DNA of 64,000 bases from Ursus arctos (taxonomy: Eukaryota > Chordata > Mammalia > Carnivora > Ursidae). Within the stretch, counting starts at the first letter, position 1; each line of letters opens with the position of its first letter. The stretch spans positions 71,753,975 through 71,817,974 of the forward strand of contig NW_026622808.1 in assembly GCF_023065955.2 (NCBI RefSeq). The letters run 5' to 3'. Below, in pieces: positions 37,366 through 53,489 of the stretch. The translations under genes and the position numbers were made by a program. The notes below the pieces were generated by a model that was not told the origin of the DNA, did no database searches, and saw only the letters and a program-made list of their open reading frames with translations.

Positions 37366-40300
37366 CCTTGCTGTTACTGGAGACAAAGAAGCAGAAGGTT
37401 GTAAAGGGTATAGTTGTGTGAAAAGGGATTGTTTGGTTTTATCCTGTTTTGATAGGATAGTGGCTTACATTCAGCTTTGGGATGTAATAGTCTTTTTGCA
37501 TGGTTATTCAAAAAGTTTGCTGCATTTGGGGATAGGACTGTTGGGTAGGCACTTCCCCAATAGTCTGGGTGGACACAAGGGTAGTAATCCACATGTGGCA
37601 GTGGGTTACACTACTGTAGCAGTAAGGGTCCTTCCATCATTTTTCCCTTGTCACGTGTCCTTTTAAAATTAAGAGAGGTGTTTGTAATTAGTATTCCATG
37701 CCTTTTGTCATGCCAGCCACCCTCACCTGCTGATTACTTATGTGGAAACTCCCCGTGACTAATGTCTACTAGTGGCCAAAACTAAGAAAACAGGCAGTTG
37801 GCTTCTTGTATGCCTGTCAGAGGTCATTTTTTGAGCATTTATTATTACCAAGCAGAGTTGTTGATACTTCCTATGTTGCTAAGCAGGTATTCTCTGACAT
37901 TTTCCTATCACGGTTTCATAGTATCTGAGATTCTTCTTTCAAATAGGCTTTCTTTTTCATCTTAAAAGATTTTTGTGATACCTTCTGGAAGGATACTGTA
38001 TCATCTAAACCCAGCAATCTGAATACAGATCTTCACATATCTTGCCCCAGGCAAGATAATAGACCCTTCCCCATTTTCTAGGCTGATACTTGTCTTGAGC
38101 TTCAAGAGTAAATGCTGATAAGTGGTCCCCATGCCCTTTCAGATAAACATTCTGCAATATAATTTGAACTGGTTATCCACCTTCCTCCAGGGACTTTTTC
38201 AAGACTACCAGCTGTTAGCTTCAGTCAGAGTTTAATTATGCAGTTCTTACCATACTTACAGGCCTTTCTGAGATGCACTCTGGATTCAGGGTCTCTTTGT
38301 GTTTTTTCCAGCTTCCTGTGCTAATGGAAGCCTGGTTGTTCCTTAATAGCAGTGCTTCCTCTGCAGCCCCTCAATTGTTAGTTTTTGTCTCTCTCAACCC
38401 ATTTACATGTCTTTATCACCATTTTTTTCTCTATTCTCCATCAAAAACCCAGCTCTTTTGAAATATGCATCGCTAGACTACTTTGTATTACCCATCCCTG
38501 TTTTTGTTATCTACTGGCTTCCTGTGCACTCACATGTATTCTTTTATGTTTTTAGTACTCTGAATATCCTGGAGGAATATGAAGAGGTGATATTTTTAGC
38601 CATAGACATCCTGGTTGTGTAGAATTGCTCTTGTGTGGAATAGAAATATATATGTCTCCTTTTAGTTGAGATAGTGTGAAATAAAATCTCATTTTATATG
38701 CCTTGATTAAAGGGAAATATGAAAGACAAAGAATTCTGCATAGAGAGAAGAGTGTCTCCCTAGGTTTAGAGATATTTTTTATTGATGGTGTGTATTGTAT
38801 TCGTTCTTACTTGGAACTGAGAAGAAAATCAAAACCAAAAAGGGCTTTAAATAGCTGAATAATTCTGTTGCATTTAAATCCCATAAGAGTAAATTTCATT
38901 TCAGTTCTGTATCCTCAGTAACAGACTTCTTTTTTTTTTAATTTTTCCATTGAATAGAAATAATTCCATTTGATATAAATAAATAGTATGCTCGTATTGT
39001 TAGATTGTTTTCAGAAACTAGACTGTCTTTAATCACTTCTGATGTTACAAAACTGTTTTTGCAGGACATAGTTATAATTCCTCCAATAAATCTGTTGTTA
39101 TTTACTTGTTATATCACTGAATTTTTTTTCTTGTTTCTTCCTTTGTTCAGAGTGGAAGAAAACATTTCAGTTTGCTTTTCTTTAGGCACCTGTTTTTGGA
39201 ATGAAGTGATTTGGCTTATTTCTGATTTAAACGCAACATGAAGCTTGTTATTTTCATACTCCTACTACATAAACTAGAGCTCTCTAGCCAGTAGAAAGTG
39301 TCCTGTAATTTCCTTAGAGGACTTGGACAGCCAGTTCATTGTCCCAGCTCCTTTCTCTGGCCCTGTCTGTGTTTCACATCTTTACTATATGTAGACCTCA
39401 GATGGCTATATGAAATCAGCCATGTTCCCTGACGTCTGTTTCTGCTCCAGAAAGTAGGTTTGTGAGTGGTATAAAGGAGATGGCAGACTCCTTTCTGGGC
39501 AACATAGATAAGGACCTGACTAGTTCCCACTCTTCCCACTGACCATTTAAATGCATATGGCACAATTTGACCACAGGGGTTGTAGACATGCAAAAGCTGT
39601 AACCAGCCTCTGAAACTAAGACCAGTAGACTCCAAATTTGGGAACCACAAGAGGTAATAGCACATGTACGGATCAATTTCTGAAGCCCACCAAATCTGGA
39701 CCAGGGTCCAGGGATCTATATAAAACAATACTTTTGCAGTGGGAATTGAAGAAAATTTTTCACTAGGATCCTTGACTCTTTACATGACTACTGTGATGAT
39801 TGTCCATTTTTCCCTCAGAAGAACCTATAAATTACAAAATTATTGAGACATATACTAAAGTTTGTATAATCATGACAAATTAGCAACCAGTTTACAGAGT
39901 GTGCAATAAAATGCTGTCATATTTGCAGTGTTTGTTTTACCGCAGAATTGAGCGGAGATTCATGTCTTTAAAAGGTATAATAGAACAGTATGGCAGACTA
40001 GGTAATTGTAAAGCCCTTTGGCTACAAAACAACCTGGAAATTCTGGGTAAAATTTAAACATCCTTTTAAAGGGCTTTTGAGAAGATAAAATAAACACACA
40101 GAGCCTAAAATGAAGAGGAGGTGGAAGCCAGCAAGGTAAGTGGGTGGTGATACCTTGGGTGCTGAGAGGCAGTTTGGTGATACTGGGGACATAGATTTTA
40201 TCTGCTGCAAGGGCAGGTTTTGAATCCATGGGCTTGTAAGAGGTGGAAAATTAGAAGTGAGATTTCCATAAGAAGCCCAGATGTTCTAGGGCTATACCCT

Positions 40301-40919
40301 CAGTGAAAGCATGCATTAGAAAAAAGTCAACTGGGAGCAGAGGAGCAGTACATCAATGAAGCTTTTGTGAGATTTGTCACGGGCTTTAAGTGGAAAATAA
40401 AAGTCTTACTAATAATTATTACTCATGAGTAATTTGGGGTTCAAGTTTGGGAAACACTAAACCAAGAAAGTTATATAAAATTAGGTATGCACATTTGCAA
40501 GTATTCATGGAACAGTTATTTAAAACTTAACAAATTTTTAAAAACTGAGTTATCTAATTGTTTTAGCATAGACAAAGGATAACAGCAAATTTATTGGAGA
40601 GTGTTTTTGGGATAAACACCTATAGTGCAGGGAAAACACCAGATTAGTAGTAGGAGAAGTCATCTGAATTGCTTCAAACTCGGTCAGACCGGGCTGTTCT
40701 TTCAGGACCACGTAGACCATACGTGAGAGGCCTGGGCCCTTATACCCCTTCATCAACCAGTCACTGAATACAAGCTCCATCACACGACCCTAAAGGGAAC
40801 CATGATCTTGGGTGAGGTAGACTTCTTCAGCTGAGGACAGTTCCTGGAGAGAACTGACAGCTGAGGGCCCCTCTAGTGCGTGGAAGGCAAGGGGCCAATC
40901 CAGGGAAATCCAGACAGTG
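37366..40919. other. Intergenic sequence without a supported gene
   Basis: Mostly single-copy looking DNA. Short open frames are scattered on both strands, none with a domain, start context or splice support. There is a poly-T run at about 38930-38940. Ancient repeat traces are likely but I cannot name them. Confidence 0.45.
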
Positions 40920-42257
40920 CAACAAAATGTCCTCTACACTGATCATAACGCAGTTTGAATAGAAATTAACTAATAAAACCGCATACATTTGGAAATAAAA
41001 CACAACATTTCTAAATAATTCATGGGTTGAAGAAAACTTAATGAAAATGAGAAAATACTTAGACATGAGTAATACTGAAGGAGAGACTTCCTCTTCTGGC
41101 TGTATTAGAATTAGAGAGACCAGAATTACATTCCTGCCTGAAATGAAAATCCCGGACAAAATATATGAAACAATGATTTTTAACACATTGATATCAACAA
41201 CAAAAAACAAGGATCCCTGATAGATAGAAACAAGTGAAGTGAGCCCTTATGTGCCCCAGTTTATTGCCTTAAAAAAATCCTCAGGCAGGAGCATAGGGAA
41301 GAGGAGCCAAGTGGAGTCTGGTGAAATTCTTGAAGAGAGAGCTGAGAATCCAAGGAGACCAAGGCAGGTAGGGTTCACAGGATAGCAGTGGAGGAGAGAG
41401 AACTACACAGAGATTTCTGGGTATCTGTGAATGGTTCCCGCTTCCCCCAGGATATTCAGCAGAGTACTGACGGGCACATGATATGAGGAACCTTATCTAA
41501 GGACAGGGTGGGAAAAACATTCCAAAGGATTTGAGTGAACAGTTCCAGGCACAAAAGCAAGGCCAGGAATAGTGTCTTCCCACAAGTCGGACAGAAAATG
41601 CAATTCCTTTGTGCATTGGGTGAAGTACTCAGAAGGGGCTTGCCTCAGTAGTGGAGACCAATAAGCCTAGAATAAATCTGAAGAAAACTACTCCAAGGTA
41701 CATCACAAATTGCTCAAAACCAGTCAAGAAAAGAAAATTATAAAAACAGCCAGAGGAAAAAACGTGCAAAGGAAGAAAATAGGGATAACAACAGATTTCC
41801 CTTTGTACTCCATGCAAGCATGAAGACAGTGAAGCAGCATTTTTAAAGTACTGAGAGAAAAACCTGCCATCCTGGAATTCTAGACCAGTCACTACATCAT
41901 TCAAGCACAAACCAAGACACATCTTCAGACATTAAAATGCTTAAAGAGGGGTGCCTGCGTGGCTCAGTCAGTTAAGTGTCTGCCTTCGGCTCAGGTCATG
42001 ATCCTGGAGTCCCGGATCAAGCCCCAGATCAAGCCCTGAATCTGGCTCCCTGCTCAGCAGGGAGTCTGTTTCTCCCTCTGTCCCTCACAGTGCTCATGTT
42101 TCTCTCTCTCACTCTCTCTGGCTCTATCTCAAATAAATAAATAAAATCTTAAAAAGAGAAAAACCTAAAAGAATTCATCAGTAGCAGAACTTCACTACAA
42201 AAAGTGTTAAAGTAAGGCCTTCAGGAAGAAGAAAAATGACATCAGATGGAAATAATG
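40920..42257 (+). mobile_element. Ancient L1/HAL1-like sequence
   Basis: Positions 40930-41080 read as the end of an L1 endonuclease region. Positions 41660-41940 read as a diverged ORF1 C-terminus (plus-strand residues like KIIKTARGKNVQRKK), which is typical of HAL1/L1M. Frames are broken. A SINE interrupts it at 41949-42155. Confidence 0.55.
41949..42155 (+). mobile_element. CAN-SINE, older and longer type
   Basis: GGGTGCCTGCGTGGCTCAGT at the start, CCCTGCTCAGCAGGGAGTCT in the middle and AAATAAATAAATAAAATCTT at the end. It has an internal partial duplication (ATCAAGCCCCAGATCAAGCC). Flanking similarity (CTTAAAGAG and CTTAAAAAGAG) may be an imperfect target-site duplication. Confidence 0.9.
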
Positions 42258-42548
42258 ATTTTTTTCCAACCTTTGTCTTACATGTTTTTAAAAGTTTATT
42301 TAAGTAATCTCCAGTGTGGGGCTCGAACTCACCATCCTGAGATGAAGAGCTGCACATTCTTCCAATTGAGTCAGCTAGGTGCCCCGTCTTACATTTTGGG
42401 CTGTTGTGATGGGCTGTCCTGTGCATTATAGGACATTTAGCAGCATCCATGGCTTCTACCCACTAGATGCTGGTGTTTCAAGAATATCTCTAGGTATTGC
42501 CCCCAGGGGAGAACCACTACTAAGCAAATTGAAAACCACTAGTATACA
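42258..42548 (-). mobile_element. MER5A (hAT-Charlie) DNA transposon remnant, split by a SINE
   Basis: After the SINE the text GGGCTGTCCTGTGCATTATAG, GACATTTAGCAGCATCCATG, CTTCTACCCACTAGATGCTG and GGGGAGAACCACTAC follows MER5A in reverse. It is non-autonomous and encodes nothing. The SINE at 42284-42385 interrupts its left part. Confidence 0.8.
42284..42385 (-). mobile_element. Short tRNA-derived SINE, antisense
   Basis: Reads AAAGTTTATTTAAGTAATCT, then GTGGGGCTCGAACTCACCAT, then GTCAGCTAGGTGCCCC, the reversed SINE head. It is flanked by GTCTTACAT at 42275-42283 and 42386-42394, the target-site duplication. Confidence 0.88.
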
Positions 42549-43878
42549 GAAAGTGATATAATGTCACTTGAAAGTAGACTAATAAAGATACATACTATAA
42601 ATCCCAAAGCAATCATTAAAATAACAAAACAAAGTTATAGTTAATAACAAAAAGAGAGAAAATGGCATAGAATTATATGCCCACAAATTAGTGTATGCAA
42701 AACTGGTGAAATCTCAATAAGCTCTGTAGATTGTACCATCCACTCTCCTGGTTGAATTGATATTGTGCTCTAGTTATGCAAGATGTGACCAGTGGGGGAA
42801 ACTGGGTGAGAGATACGCAGGAACTCACTGTACTTTTTTTTTTAACTTCCAAAACTTTAGAAAAATCAATAAAATTGATAAACCTCCAGCAAGATTATAG
42901 AAGAGACAAAGTACCAATATTGGGATTGAAAGAGATGCTATCTGCTAGGTGAGATTCTACACCAGTTAAAGGGATAAATTGTTGTGACGGTTAACTTTAT
43001 ATTAAACTTGACTGAGCTAAGAGATGCCAGATAGTGATGTTTCTGGGTGCGTCTGAGGTTATTTCCAGAAGAGATTAGCATTTAAATTGGTAAGTTGTGG
43101 GAGTTAGGAGTTCTAACAGTTTGGTTGACTGTCTGAAACACAAACCAAAAGATACCCCCCGCCCCCATGAATGAAATGGAAATGTCCAACCTTTCTTTCT
43201 TTAATTTAGAGGAAAGAATTTAAAGGCTTAGATTGCAGTGTTCAGAGTGGATTTGTCATTTAAGATGTACTCACCCACCCTGGGTAGGTCCATAAGATAC
43301 ACTTGTTATCTTTCAGATTCTTTAAAAGACATAAAATTACACAAAGTAATAATTATAACAATAGCACAGGGGCACCTGAGTGGCTCAGTCGTTAAGCGTC
43401 TGCCTTCGGCTCAGGGCATGATCCTAGGGTCCTAGGATCGAGCCCTGCACTGGGTTCCTCCGCTGGGAGCCTGCTTCTTCCTCTCCCACTCCCCCTGCTT
43501 GTGTTCCCTCTCTCGCTGGCTGTCTCTCTCTGTCAAATAAATAAATAAAATCTTAAAAAAAAAAAAAACAATAGCACAAAAGGGGGGGAAGGAAATAAAG
43601 CTATGTGGGCAGGAGCTACACAGGAGTTCTGTATCTCACTGGAAGTTACTGTAAATCTGAAGTAGATTCTCATAACTCAAGATATAAAGAACAACCACTA
43701 AGTAATAATATAAAATATGCAATGAAAAAAATCACTAAGGGAATTAACATATTAGAGTATTCACTTAATGCAAATGAAAGAAGTAAAGGGGGACAAGAGA
43801 AACAAGACATGAGATGTATGAAAAATAAAAGGTAAAATGGCAAATATAAATCAAACTATACCAATAATGACATTAAAC
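42549..43878 (+). mobile_element. Ancient HAL1/L1M-like sequence, partly unassigned
   Basis: The stretches 42560-42720 and 43590-43878 resemble ancient L1/HAL1 on the plus strand and continue after the L1 insertion at 44476. The middle part (42960-43340) is not assigned. A (C)n-rich AGATACCCCCCGCCCCCATG is at about 43151. No gene is seen. Confidence 0.4.
43369..43566 (+). mobile_element. CAN-SINE
   Basis: A full element from GGGGCACCTGAGTGGCTCAG to AAATAAATAAATAAAATCTT with an A-run. It is flanked by AACAATAGCACA at 43357-43368 and 43567-43578, a perfect 12 bp duplication. Confidence 0.96.
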
Positions 43879-44475
43879 ATTTCTTAATTTAAATTCAATT
43901 TAGTTAACATATACTGTATTATTAGTTTCAGAGGTAAAGTTTAGTGATTCATCAGTTGCATATAACACCCAGTGCTCATTACATCAAGTACCTTCCTTAA
44001 TGCCCATCACCCAATTACCCCATCCCCCCACCCTCCTCCCCTCCAACAACCCTGTTTGTTTCCTACAGTTAAGAGCCTGTATGGTTTGCTTCCCTCTCTG
44101 TTTTCATCTTATTTTATTTTTCTTTCCCTTCCCCTATGTTCATCTGTTTTGTTTCTTAAATTCTACATATGAGTGAAATCATATGGTATTTGTCTTTCTC
44201 TGACTGACTTCTTTTGTTTAGCATAATGCCCTCTAGTTCAATCCATATTGCTGCAAATGGCAAGATTTCATTCTTTTTGATGACTGAGTAATGTTCCATA
44301 ATATATGTATATATACATACCACACACACAGCACTTCTTTATCCATTCATCTGTTGATGGACATCTGGGCTCTTTCCATATTTTGGCTATTGTGGACATT
44401 GCTGCTATAAACATCATGATGCATGTGCCCCTTTGAATCACTATTTTTGTATCCTTTGGATAAACATCTAGAACA
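43879..44475 (-). mobile_element. L1 3' end insertion, antisense
   Basis: L1 3' UTR and a short ORF2 end in reverse, with an internal (TATATG)n/(CA)n patch near 44300-44335. The host sequence ACCAATAATGACATT occurs on both sides (about 43860 and 44477). This supports a target-site duplication in an older plus-strand L1 that resumes to the right. Confidence 0.85.
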
Positions 44476-47996
<3,521 letters not shown>

Positions 47997-48325
47997 TTTT
48001 ATTTATTTATCTAAAAAATTTTTTATTATGTTATGTTAGTCACCATATAGTACATCCTTAGTTTTTGATGTAGTGTTCCATGATTCATTGTTTGCATATA
48101 ACACCCAGTGCTCCATGCAATGCGTGCCCTCTTTAATACCCATCACTGGGCTAGCCCATCCCCTCATCCCCCTCCCCTCTGAAACCCTCAGTTTGTTTCC
48201 CAGAGTCCATGGTCTCTCGTGGTTCATTCCTCCTTCTGTTTACCCCCCCTTCAATCTGCCCTTCCTTCTCCTACCGATCTCCCTGCTATTCCTTATGTTC
48301 CACAAATGAGTAAATGATTAGCATA
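47997..48325 (-). mobile_element. L1 3' end insertion, antisense
   Basis: T-rich start, then the L1 3' UTR in reverse through GTTCCACAAATGAGTAAATG. Host text like AAAAGCTTTTA flanks both sides (about 47988 and 48333), an imperfect target-site duplication. It lies about 0.3 kb before the ZNF197 CpG region. Confidence 0.88.
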
Positions 48326-48639
48326 TGGTTTCAAAAGCTTTTAATATTTGACTCAAAGAATTTAATGTTGAGAAATGATCCCTTCACCCGTGTAGTAACT
48401 ACTTCCATTATTTTCCAGTACCCCAAAAAGAAGTATCTGTACAATCTCTTGGATTGGGAAGGGCCTCAGTTACATTTTGTTCTGCTTCCCAACTACTTCT
48501 AAGGCTAGGAGATACTAGATTGATTTCAGAACTACCGCCTATGGACCTCTCCCAAGCATAGCGTACTCAAGAGCCATGACCTTCTATGTAGAAGTCCAGG
48601 TCGTACAAGCTAAGATAGTAGGTACAACTCATTTAGGAG

Positions 48640-49200
48640 GTAACAAGCGTCCTGAGGGCCCGGGCCACGTTATTCACCTATGCATCCTTCAAGTCTGGAA
48701 TGCAACGAATCCCACCAGTTCTGTGGGAGAAATGAAAACCAGGGGCCCAGAAGCTCTGCGGTTCTCGCCTCCTCTGGCGAACACGAGGGATCATAGAGAT
48801 GTGGCTTCCCAGAGAGCCAGCAATGGGAGGGGTTGGTGAGCAACCGGAAGTACCGGTACCCACAGGTCAGCCATTATTCTGAACCTTGGCTGCCTTCGCG
48901 TGCGGTTCCGTGTCATCTCTGGGCGTCCTGACGCCCAGGCGACGGTACCCAAAGCCGGAGGCGCAGCGGGAATCCCTGGTGAGCGGGATGGGCTCCGGTC
49001 GGGTGGGCAGGCGCGGAGGGCGGCCCGGGGTAGGGGCTTAAGCTCCGTAGGGCTGCGCAACTCTCGCCGGCCGGTCTCCGGCACTGACCCCCAGCACGGT
49101 CCCTCCTCAGCTCTGTGTTGGCGTGGACGCCCTGGCCTCGGCTTGGGCAGATGCCGGCCTGGGGAAGGTAGTGAGGACCGCACATCTGAGTCCGTGTGTG
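48640..49200 (+). promoter_or_regulatory. ZNF197: CpG-rich promoter, probably of ZNF197
   Basis: A second island of high G+C with many CG dinucleotides, about 6 kb before the SCAN exon. It has no TATA box. A donor at 48979 (CCCTG followed by GTGAGC) fits a first non-coding exon. The island could also serve an antisense transcript, since open frames exist on both strands, but none has a recognisable domain. Confidence 0.65.
48880..48978 (+). other. ZNF197: Probable non-coding exon 1 of ZNF197
   Basis: The 3' boundary is the donor GTGAGC at 48979. The 5' boundary is a guess in the CpG island. Between here and the SCAN exon a further non-coding exon is possible, but none is clear enough to list. 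Confidence 0.4.
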
Positions 49201-49408
49201 TCTGTGGTGCTCGAGTCAGACAATGAGGACAGCTGCCTCAGTAGCCAGGCCTTTCTGCTTTTCCTCAGGCTTTTCTGAGGCTGGTAGAGACAGCTTGAGA
49301 CCTAGACCGGTGGCAGCCAGACTCCCAGGGACTTTTTGTTTGTTTGTTTTGTTTTTTGGTAGGGATGGAATAATTTCCATCTTTTAATTTTGTATTATAA
49401 TGGTATTT

Positions 49409-49600
49409 TTTTAAAGATTTTATTTCTTTATTTAACAGAGATAGAGACAGCCAGCGAGAGAGGGAACACAGCAGGGGGAGCGGGAGAGGAAGAAGCAGGC
49501 TCATAGCGGAGGAGCCTGATGTGGGGCTTGATCCCATAACACCGGGATCACGCCCTGAGCCAAAGGCAGACGCTTAACCGCTGTGCCACCCAGGCGCCCC
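49409..49600 (-). mobile_element. CAN-SINE, antisense
   Basis: From TTTAAAGATTTTATTTCTTT to CCACCCAGGCGCCCC. It is flanked by TATAATGGTATTT at 49396-49408 and 49601-49613, a perfect 13 bp duplication. It lies in the first intron of ZNF197. Confidence 0.96.
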
Positions 49601-49613
49601 TATAATGGTATTT

Positions 49614-50109
49614 AAAAAGCAAATTCACACTACCCATGCCACAATTACTTAAGGGAATGTATTTTAACGCCAGGTACTGACACTGTAAACTCAGAATAAA
49701 TTCCGTTCTTTGCAAGAAAGTTCATTGCCAACCTCTATCAGTGACTGTGTACAGTTACTGTATTTTTCGTTTTACAGTTTGCCAGACTAAATCTTTATAA
49801 TGAACTGGTGTTTGGAAACTACTGCTTTAGAATGAATGTTGTTTGGCTCTCAGAAATCTTTAGATGGAAGTATTTTGGACTTTTGAAATTCGATTCCGTG
49901 ATTTCAGAATTTGCTCCCACAACTTAACCAGTCCAATGGCCTTGAACTGCTTAGCTCCTCTGAGCCTTCTTTTGTTTTTTCTAACTTATAGCTCGCAAGC
50001 CTTTCGTGAGAAGCAAGCAAACTGTATGTTTTAAGATTTATTTGTATCTGTGAAGTAAGAGTAAATAGAATTCTAATAATTTACTGTAAAAATCCTTTTC
50101 CCCCAAGTT
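49614..50109. other. Intronic sequence, nothing recognised
   Basis: No exon or repeat family is identified. Confidence 0.4.
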
Positions 50110-51990
50110 TTATTTATCTCAAAATAAACTTTATTCTTTAGAGCAGTTCTGGTTTCATACCAAAATTGAGCAGAAAACACATTCTACCCCCATTCATGCA
50201 TAGCTTTCCTCACTAATAACATCCCCCACCAGACTGGTACATTTGTTAAAATCAGTGAGCTTACATTGACACGTCATAATCACCCAAATTCCATAGTCAT
50301 TATATTAGGGTTTACTCTTGGTATTATAAATTCTGTGGGTTCGGACAAATGTAAAATGACATATATAATGTAGCCACCATTATAGTATCGTGCAGAGTGG
50401 TTTCACTGTCCTAAAAATCCTCTTTGCTCTGCCTATTCATCCCTCTCTCTTCCCAGCCCCTGGCAGCTATTGACCTTTTTACCAACCCCAACGTTTTACC
50501 TTTTCCAGAATGCCATGTAGTTGGAATTGTATAGTATATAGTCTTTTCAGGTTGGCTTCTTTCACTTAGTAATAGGCATTTTAAGATTCCTCCGTATCTT
50601 TTCATGGCTTGACGGCTCTTTTCCTTTTAGTGCTGAATAATACTCCATTGGTGGGATGGACCACAGTTTATCCATTCACCTACTGAAGGACATCTTAGTT
50701 GCTTCTAGGTTTTGGCAGTTATGCATAATGTTGCTATAAACATCTGTGCCCAGGTTTTTGTATGGACATATGTTTTTAACTCCTTTTAATAAATACCAAG
50801 GAGCACGATTGCCAGATTGTATGGTAAAGAGTATGTTTAGTTTTGCAAGAAACTGCCAAGCTGTCTTCCAAAGTTGGCTGTACAGTTTTGCATTCCCACT
50901 GGTACTGAATGAGAGTTCCTGTTGCTTCACATCCTCACCAGTATTTGGTGTTGTCTGGATGTGTTTTGGTGTATTCTGGATTTTGGCTATCATAATAGGT
51001 GTGTAGTGGTATCTTATTGTTTTAACTTGCATTTCCCTGATGACATAGGACGTGGAGCATCTCTTCATGTTCTTGTTTAGAATCTGTATATCTTCTTTGG
51101 TGAGGTATCTATTAAGGTCTTTGGGCCATTTTTTTAAATTGAGTTGTTTGTTTCTTATTGTTGAGTTTTAAGAGTTCAGTTCTTTATCAGTTATGTATGC
51201 CTTTTGTAAATATTTTTCTCAGTCTGTGGCTTGTCTTCTCATTCTCTTGATAATGTCTTTCACAAAGCAGAAGTTTTTAAATTTTATCAAATTCCAGCTT
51301 ACTATTTTTTTCATGGATCACACCTTTTGTGTTGTATCTAAAAAGTCATCACCATACCCAAGATCATTTAAGTTTTCCCCTCTTTTATCTTCTAGGGATT
51401 TTATAGTTTTCATTTCACATTGAGATCCATTTTGAGTTAATTTTTAGGAAGGGTGTCAGATTTGTGTCTAGGTTCATTTTTTTACATGTGGATGTCCAGT
51501 TATCTTGGCACCATTTGCCAAAAAGGCTTTGTTCCACTGTATTGCCTTTGCTCTTTTATCAAATAACAGTTTTATTTGTGTGCATCTATTTCTGGGCTCT
51601 GCATTCTGTTCCATTAATTTATTTTGTCGCCAGTACCACACTATCTTGATTACTATAGTTTTGTCATAACGCTTCATGTGTGGTGTCAGTTCTTCAGCTT
51701 TGTTCTTCTCCGTCAATGTCGTGCTGGCTCTTCTGGGCCTTTTGCCTCTACTGTAAACTGTAGAATGAGTTTGTTGGTATCCACAAAATAACTGGCTGAG
51801 GTTTTCATTGAAGTTGCGCTGAACTATTGATAAAATAGGGAAGAACTGGCACTTTGACAATATTGAGTCTTTCTGTCTGTGAAGGTGGGATAGAAATCCT
51901 TTTCGAAAGTTCCTTTCCATCACCCCCAGATCAGTTACCAAGAACTGCTCAGTTTTTCTCAATTATGTTATCCCTAGTGCTACTTAGTTT
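50110..51990 (-). mobile_element. Old L1M copy, antisense (ORF2 C-terminal half and 3' end)
   Basis: Minus-strand frames encode L1 ORF2 residues such as MKRCSTSYVIREMQVKTIRYHYTPI (50676-51068) and HMKRYDKTIVIKIVWYWRQNKLMEQNAEPRN (51474-51962), the latter with stops around it. This is diverged and dead. The 3' UTR lies at the left. It occupies a ZNF197 intron. Confidence 0.8.
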
Positions 51991-52429
51991 AGAACTTAAT
52001 CATTTGTTTAGACCATTGTAAAAACTTTACTGACCTTCCTGAGATCTAGTCCTCCCTCCCCCATCATTCCTCCCATATAGATTTTTGATCCTGTTAGTTA
52101 ATACTTCATTCATGCTCAGAGTGGGAAAGGCCTTTCTAACTATGACGCAGAACCTAGAGCATTAAGAAAAAGATTGGTTGCGTGGCAAAACAAATACAAG
52201 CTAAGTCTCATGAAGTGTATGGCAAAGACATGAGAAGAGGAAAAATTTGCCACTCCCCTTGTAACAAAGGACTAATTTTCTTATAATGTAAAGAGTGTGT
52301 ACACATTAATAAGACCAAACATTCCAATAGAAACATGTGCAAAAGATATGAATAGGTAACAGAATATAAAATATAAATGACTTTTAAAAATACATTCACT
52401 CACTTAAAATGCAAGTTAGATTTGGTGAA
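51991..52429. other. Intronic sequence, nothing recognised
   Basis: A stretch reading CTCAGAGTGGGAAAGGCCTTTCTAACTATG (52118-52147) is weakly zinc-finger-like in one frame (SGKGLSNY-type), but no C2H2 pattern follows. No exon is supported. Confidence 0.3.
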
Positions 52430-52538
52430 GGAGTGAGGAGAAAGGCACTCCCATACTGCTCATGCTTGGAGTGTAAACTGTAAATTAGTCCAGGCCCAAA
52501 GAAGGACTAATTGGCAATATCAAAATGATAAAGTCACA

Positions 52539-52718
52539 GGGTCCTGGGTGGCTCAGTCAGTTGGGTGTCTGCCCTTGGCTCAGGTCATGATCCCAGGGTC
52601 CTGGGATTGAGCCCCATGTCAGGCCCCCTGGTAAGCTTCTCCCTCTCCCTTTTCCTCCCCCTGCTTGTGCTTGCTCCCTCTCTCTCTATCAAATAAATAA
52701 ATAAAATCTAAAAAAAAT
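52539..52718 (+). mobile_element. CAN-SINE, older type
   Basis: GGGTCCTGGGTGGCTCAGTC start and AAATAAATAAATAAAATCTA end. AAAGTCACA before and AAGGTCACA after are a near-perfect target-site duplication. Confidence 0.92.
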
Positions 52719-52965
52719 TTATAAGGTCACATAAATTTTGATCCAGCAGTTCTTTGAGAAACTTTTCATGTATATGCTTACACACATGCAAATTGATGTG
52801 TGCTCAAGGTTTTTAATGATAATATTATTTTTCATAAGAAAAGATTGAAAACTGCCCATCTGTGATAGAGTAGGTAAATAAATTATGATTCACCTGTATA
52901 ATGATACCGTGCATCAGTAAAAAGACAGGAGGGGCTATGTGTGACAGGAAAGATTTCTAAGATAC

Positions 52966-53083
52966 CCTTTTTTTTTTTTTAAGATTTTATTTTTAAGTAA
53001 TCTCTACAGCCAATGTGGGGCTCAAATTCACAACCCTGACATTAAGAGTCCCATGCTGCACTGACTGAGCCAGCCAGGTGGCC
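52966..53083 (-). mobile_element. Short tRNA-derived SINE, antisense
   Basis: Poly-T, AAGATTTTATTTTTAAGTAA, CAATGTGGGGCTCAAATTCA and a reversed head ending GCCAGGTGGCC. CTAAGATAC flanks at 52957-52965 and 53084-53092. Confidence 0.92.
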
Positions 53084-53489
53084 CTAAGATACATTGTTAA
53101 TTGGGAAAAGGAAGATACAGTGAAAGATTCCTGGTGTTCTACCATTTGTAAAAAAAAAGAAATACAAAACAATATTTATTATACTTAATGGTATAAACAT
53201 AAATAGCTGGAAAGATACATAAGAAACTACTGGGGAGAAGGAAGCTTTACACAGTATGCAATTTATAATTTAAAATTTTGAAAGAGTATTACCTATTTAA
53301 AAAAATAACAAGGAAAAATATAAAGTAAAATCTCTTTAGTGGTTGCGTATCACATACAGTACATGATCACACCCTCTTGTTCTGCCTTTTAAGGGCCGTT
53401 AGAATTTGACTTCTGTTTACCTCTTGACTCTACTCCTACAGCCTTGCCTCCAGAGTTTACCTCCCTTCTCTGGTTTGCAAAGCATATTC

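Larger units (their letters stand above)
52430..53330 (+). mobile_element. Ancient L1M 3' end with two nested SINEs
   Basis: Plus-strand 3' UTR-like text (GAAAACTGCCCATCTGTGAT, GAGTAGGTAAATAAATTATG, AAACTACTGGGGAGAAGGAA) is typical of ancient L1 tails. It is interrupted by SINEs at 52539-52718 and 52966-53083. Confidence 0.6.

Noticed and set aside
48791..49226. Frames of 108 and 130 residues on both strands in the second CpG island
   Set aside because: Proline/arginine-rich chance frames from CpG-rich DNA; they overlap the likely non-coding first exon of ZNF197.
52118..52150. Zinc-finger-like text GAGTGGGAAAGGCCTTTCTA
   Set aside because: No Cys or His ligands follow in frame, so there is not enough for a finger or pseudogene call.
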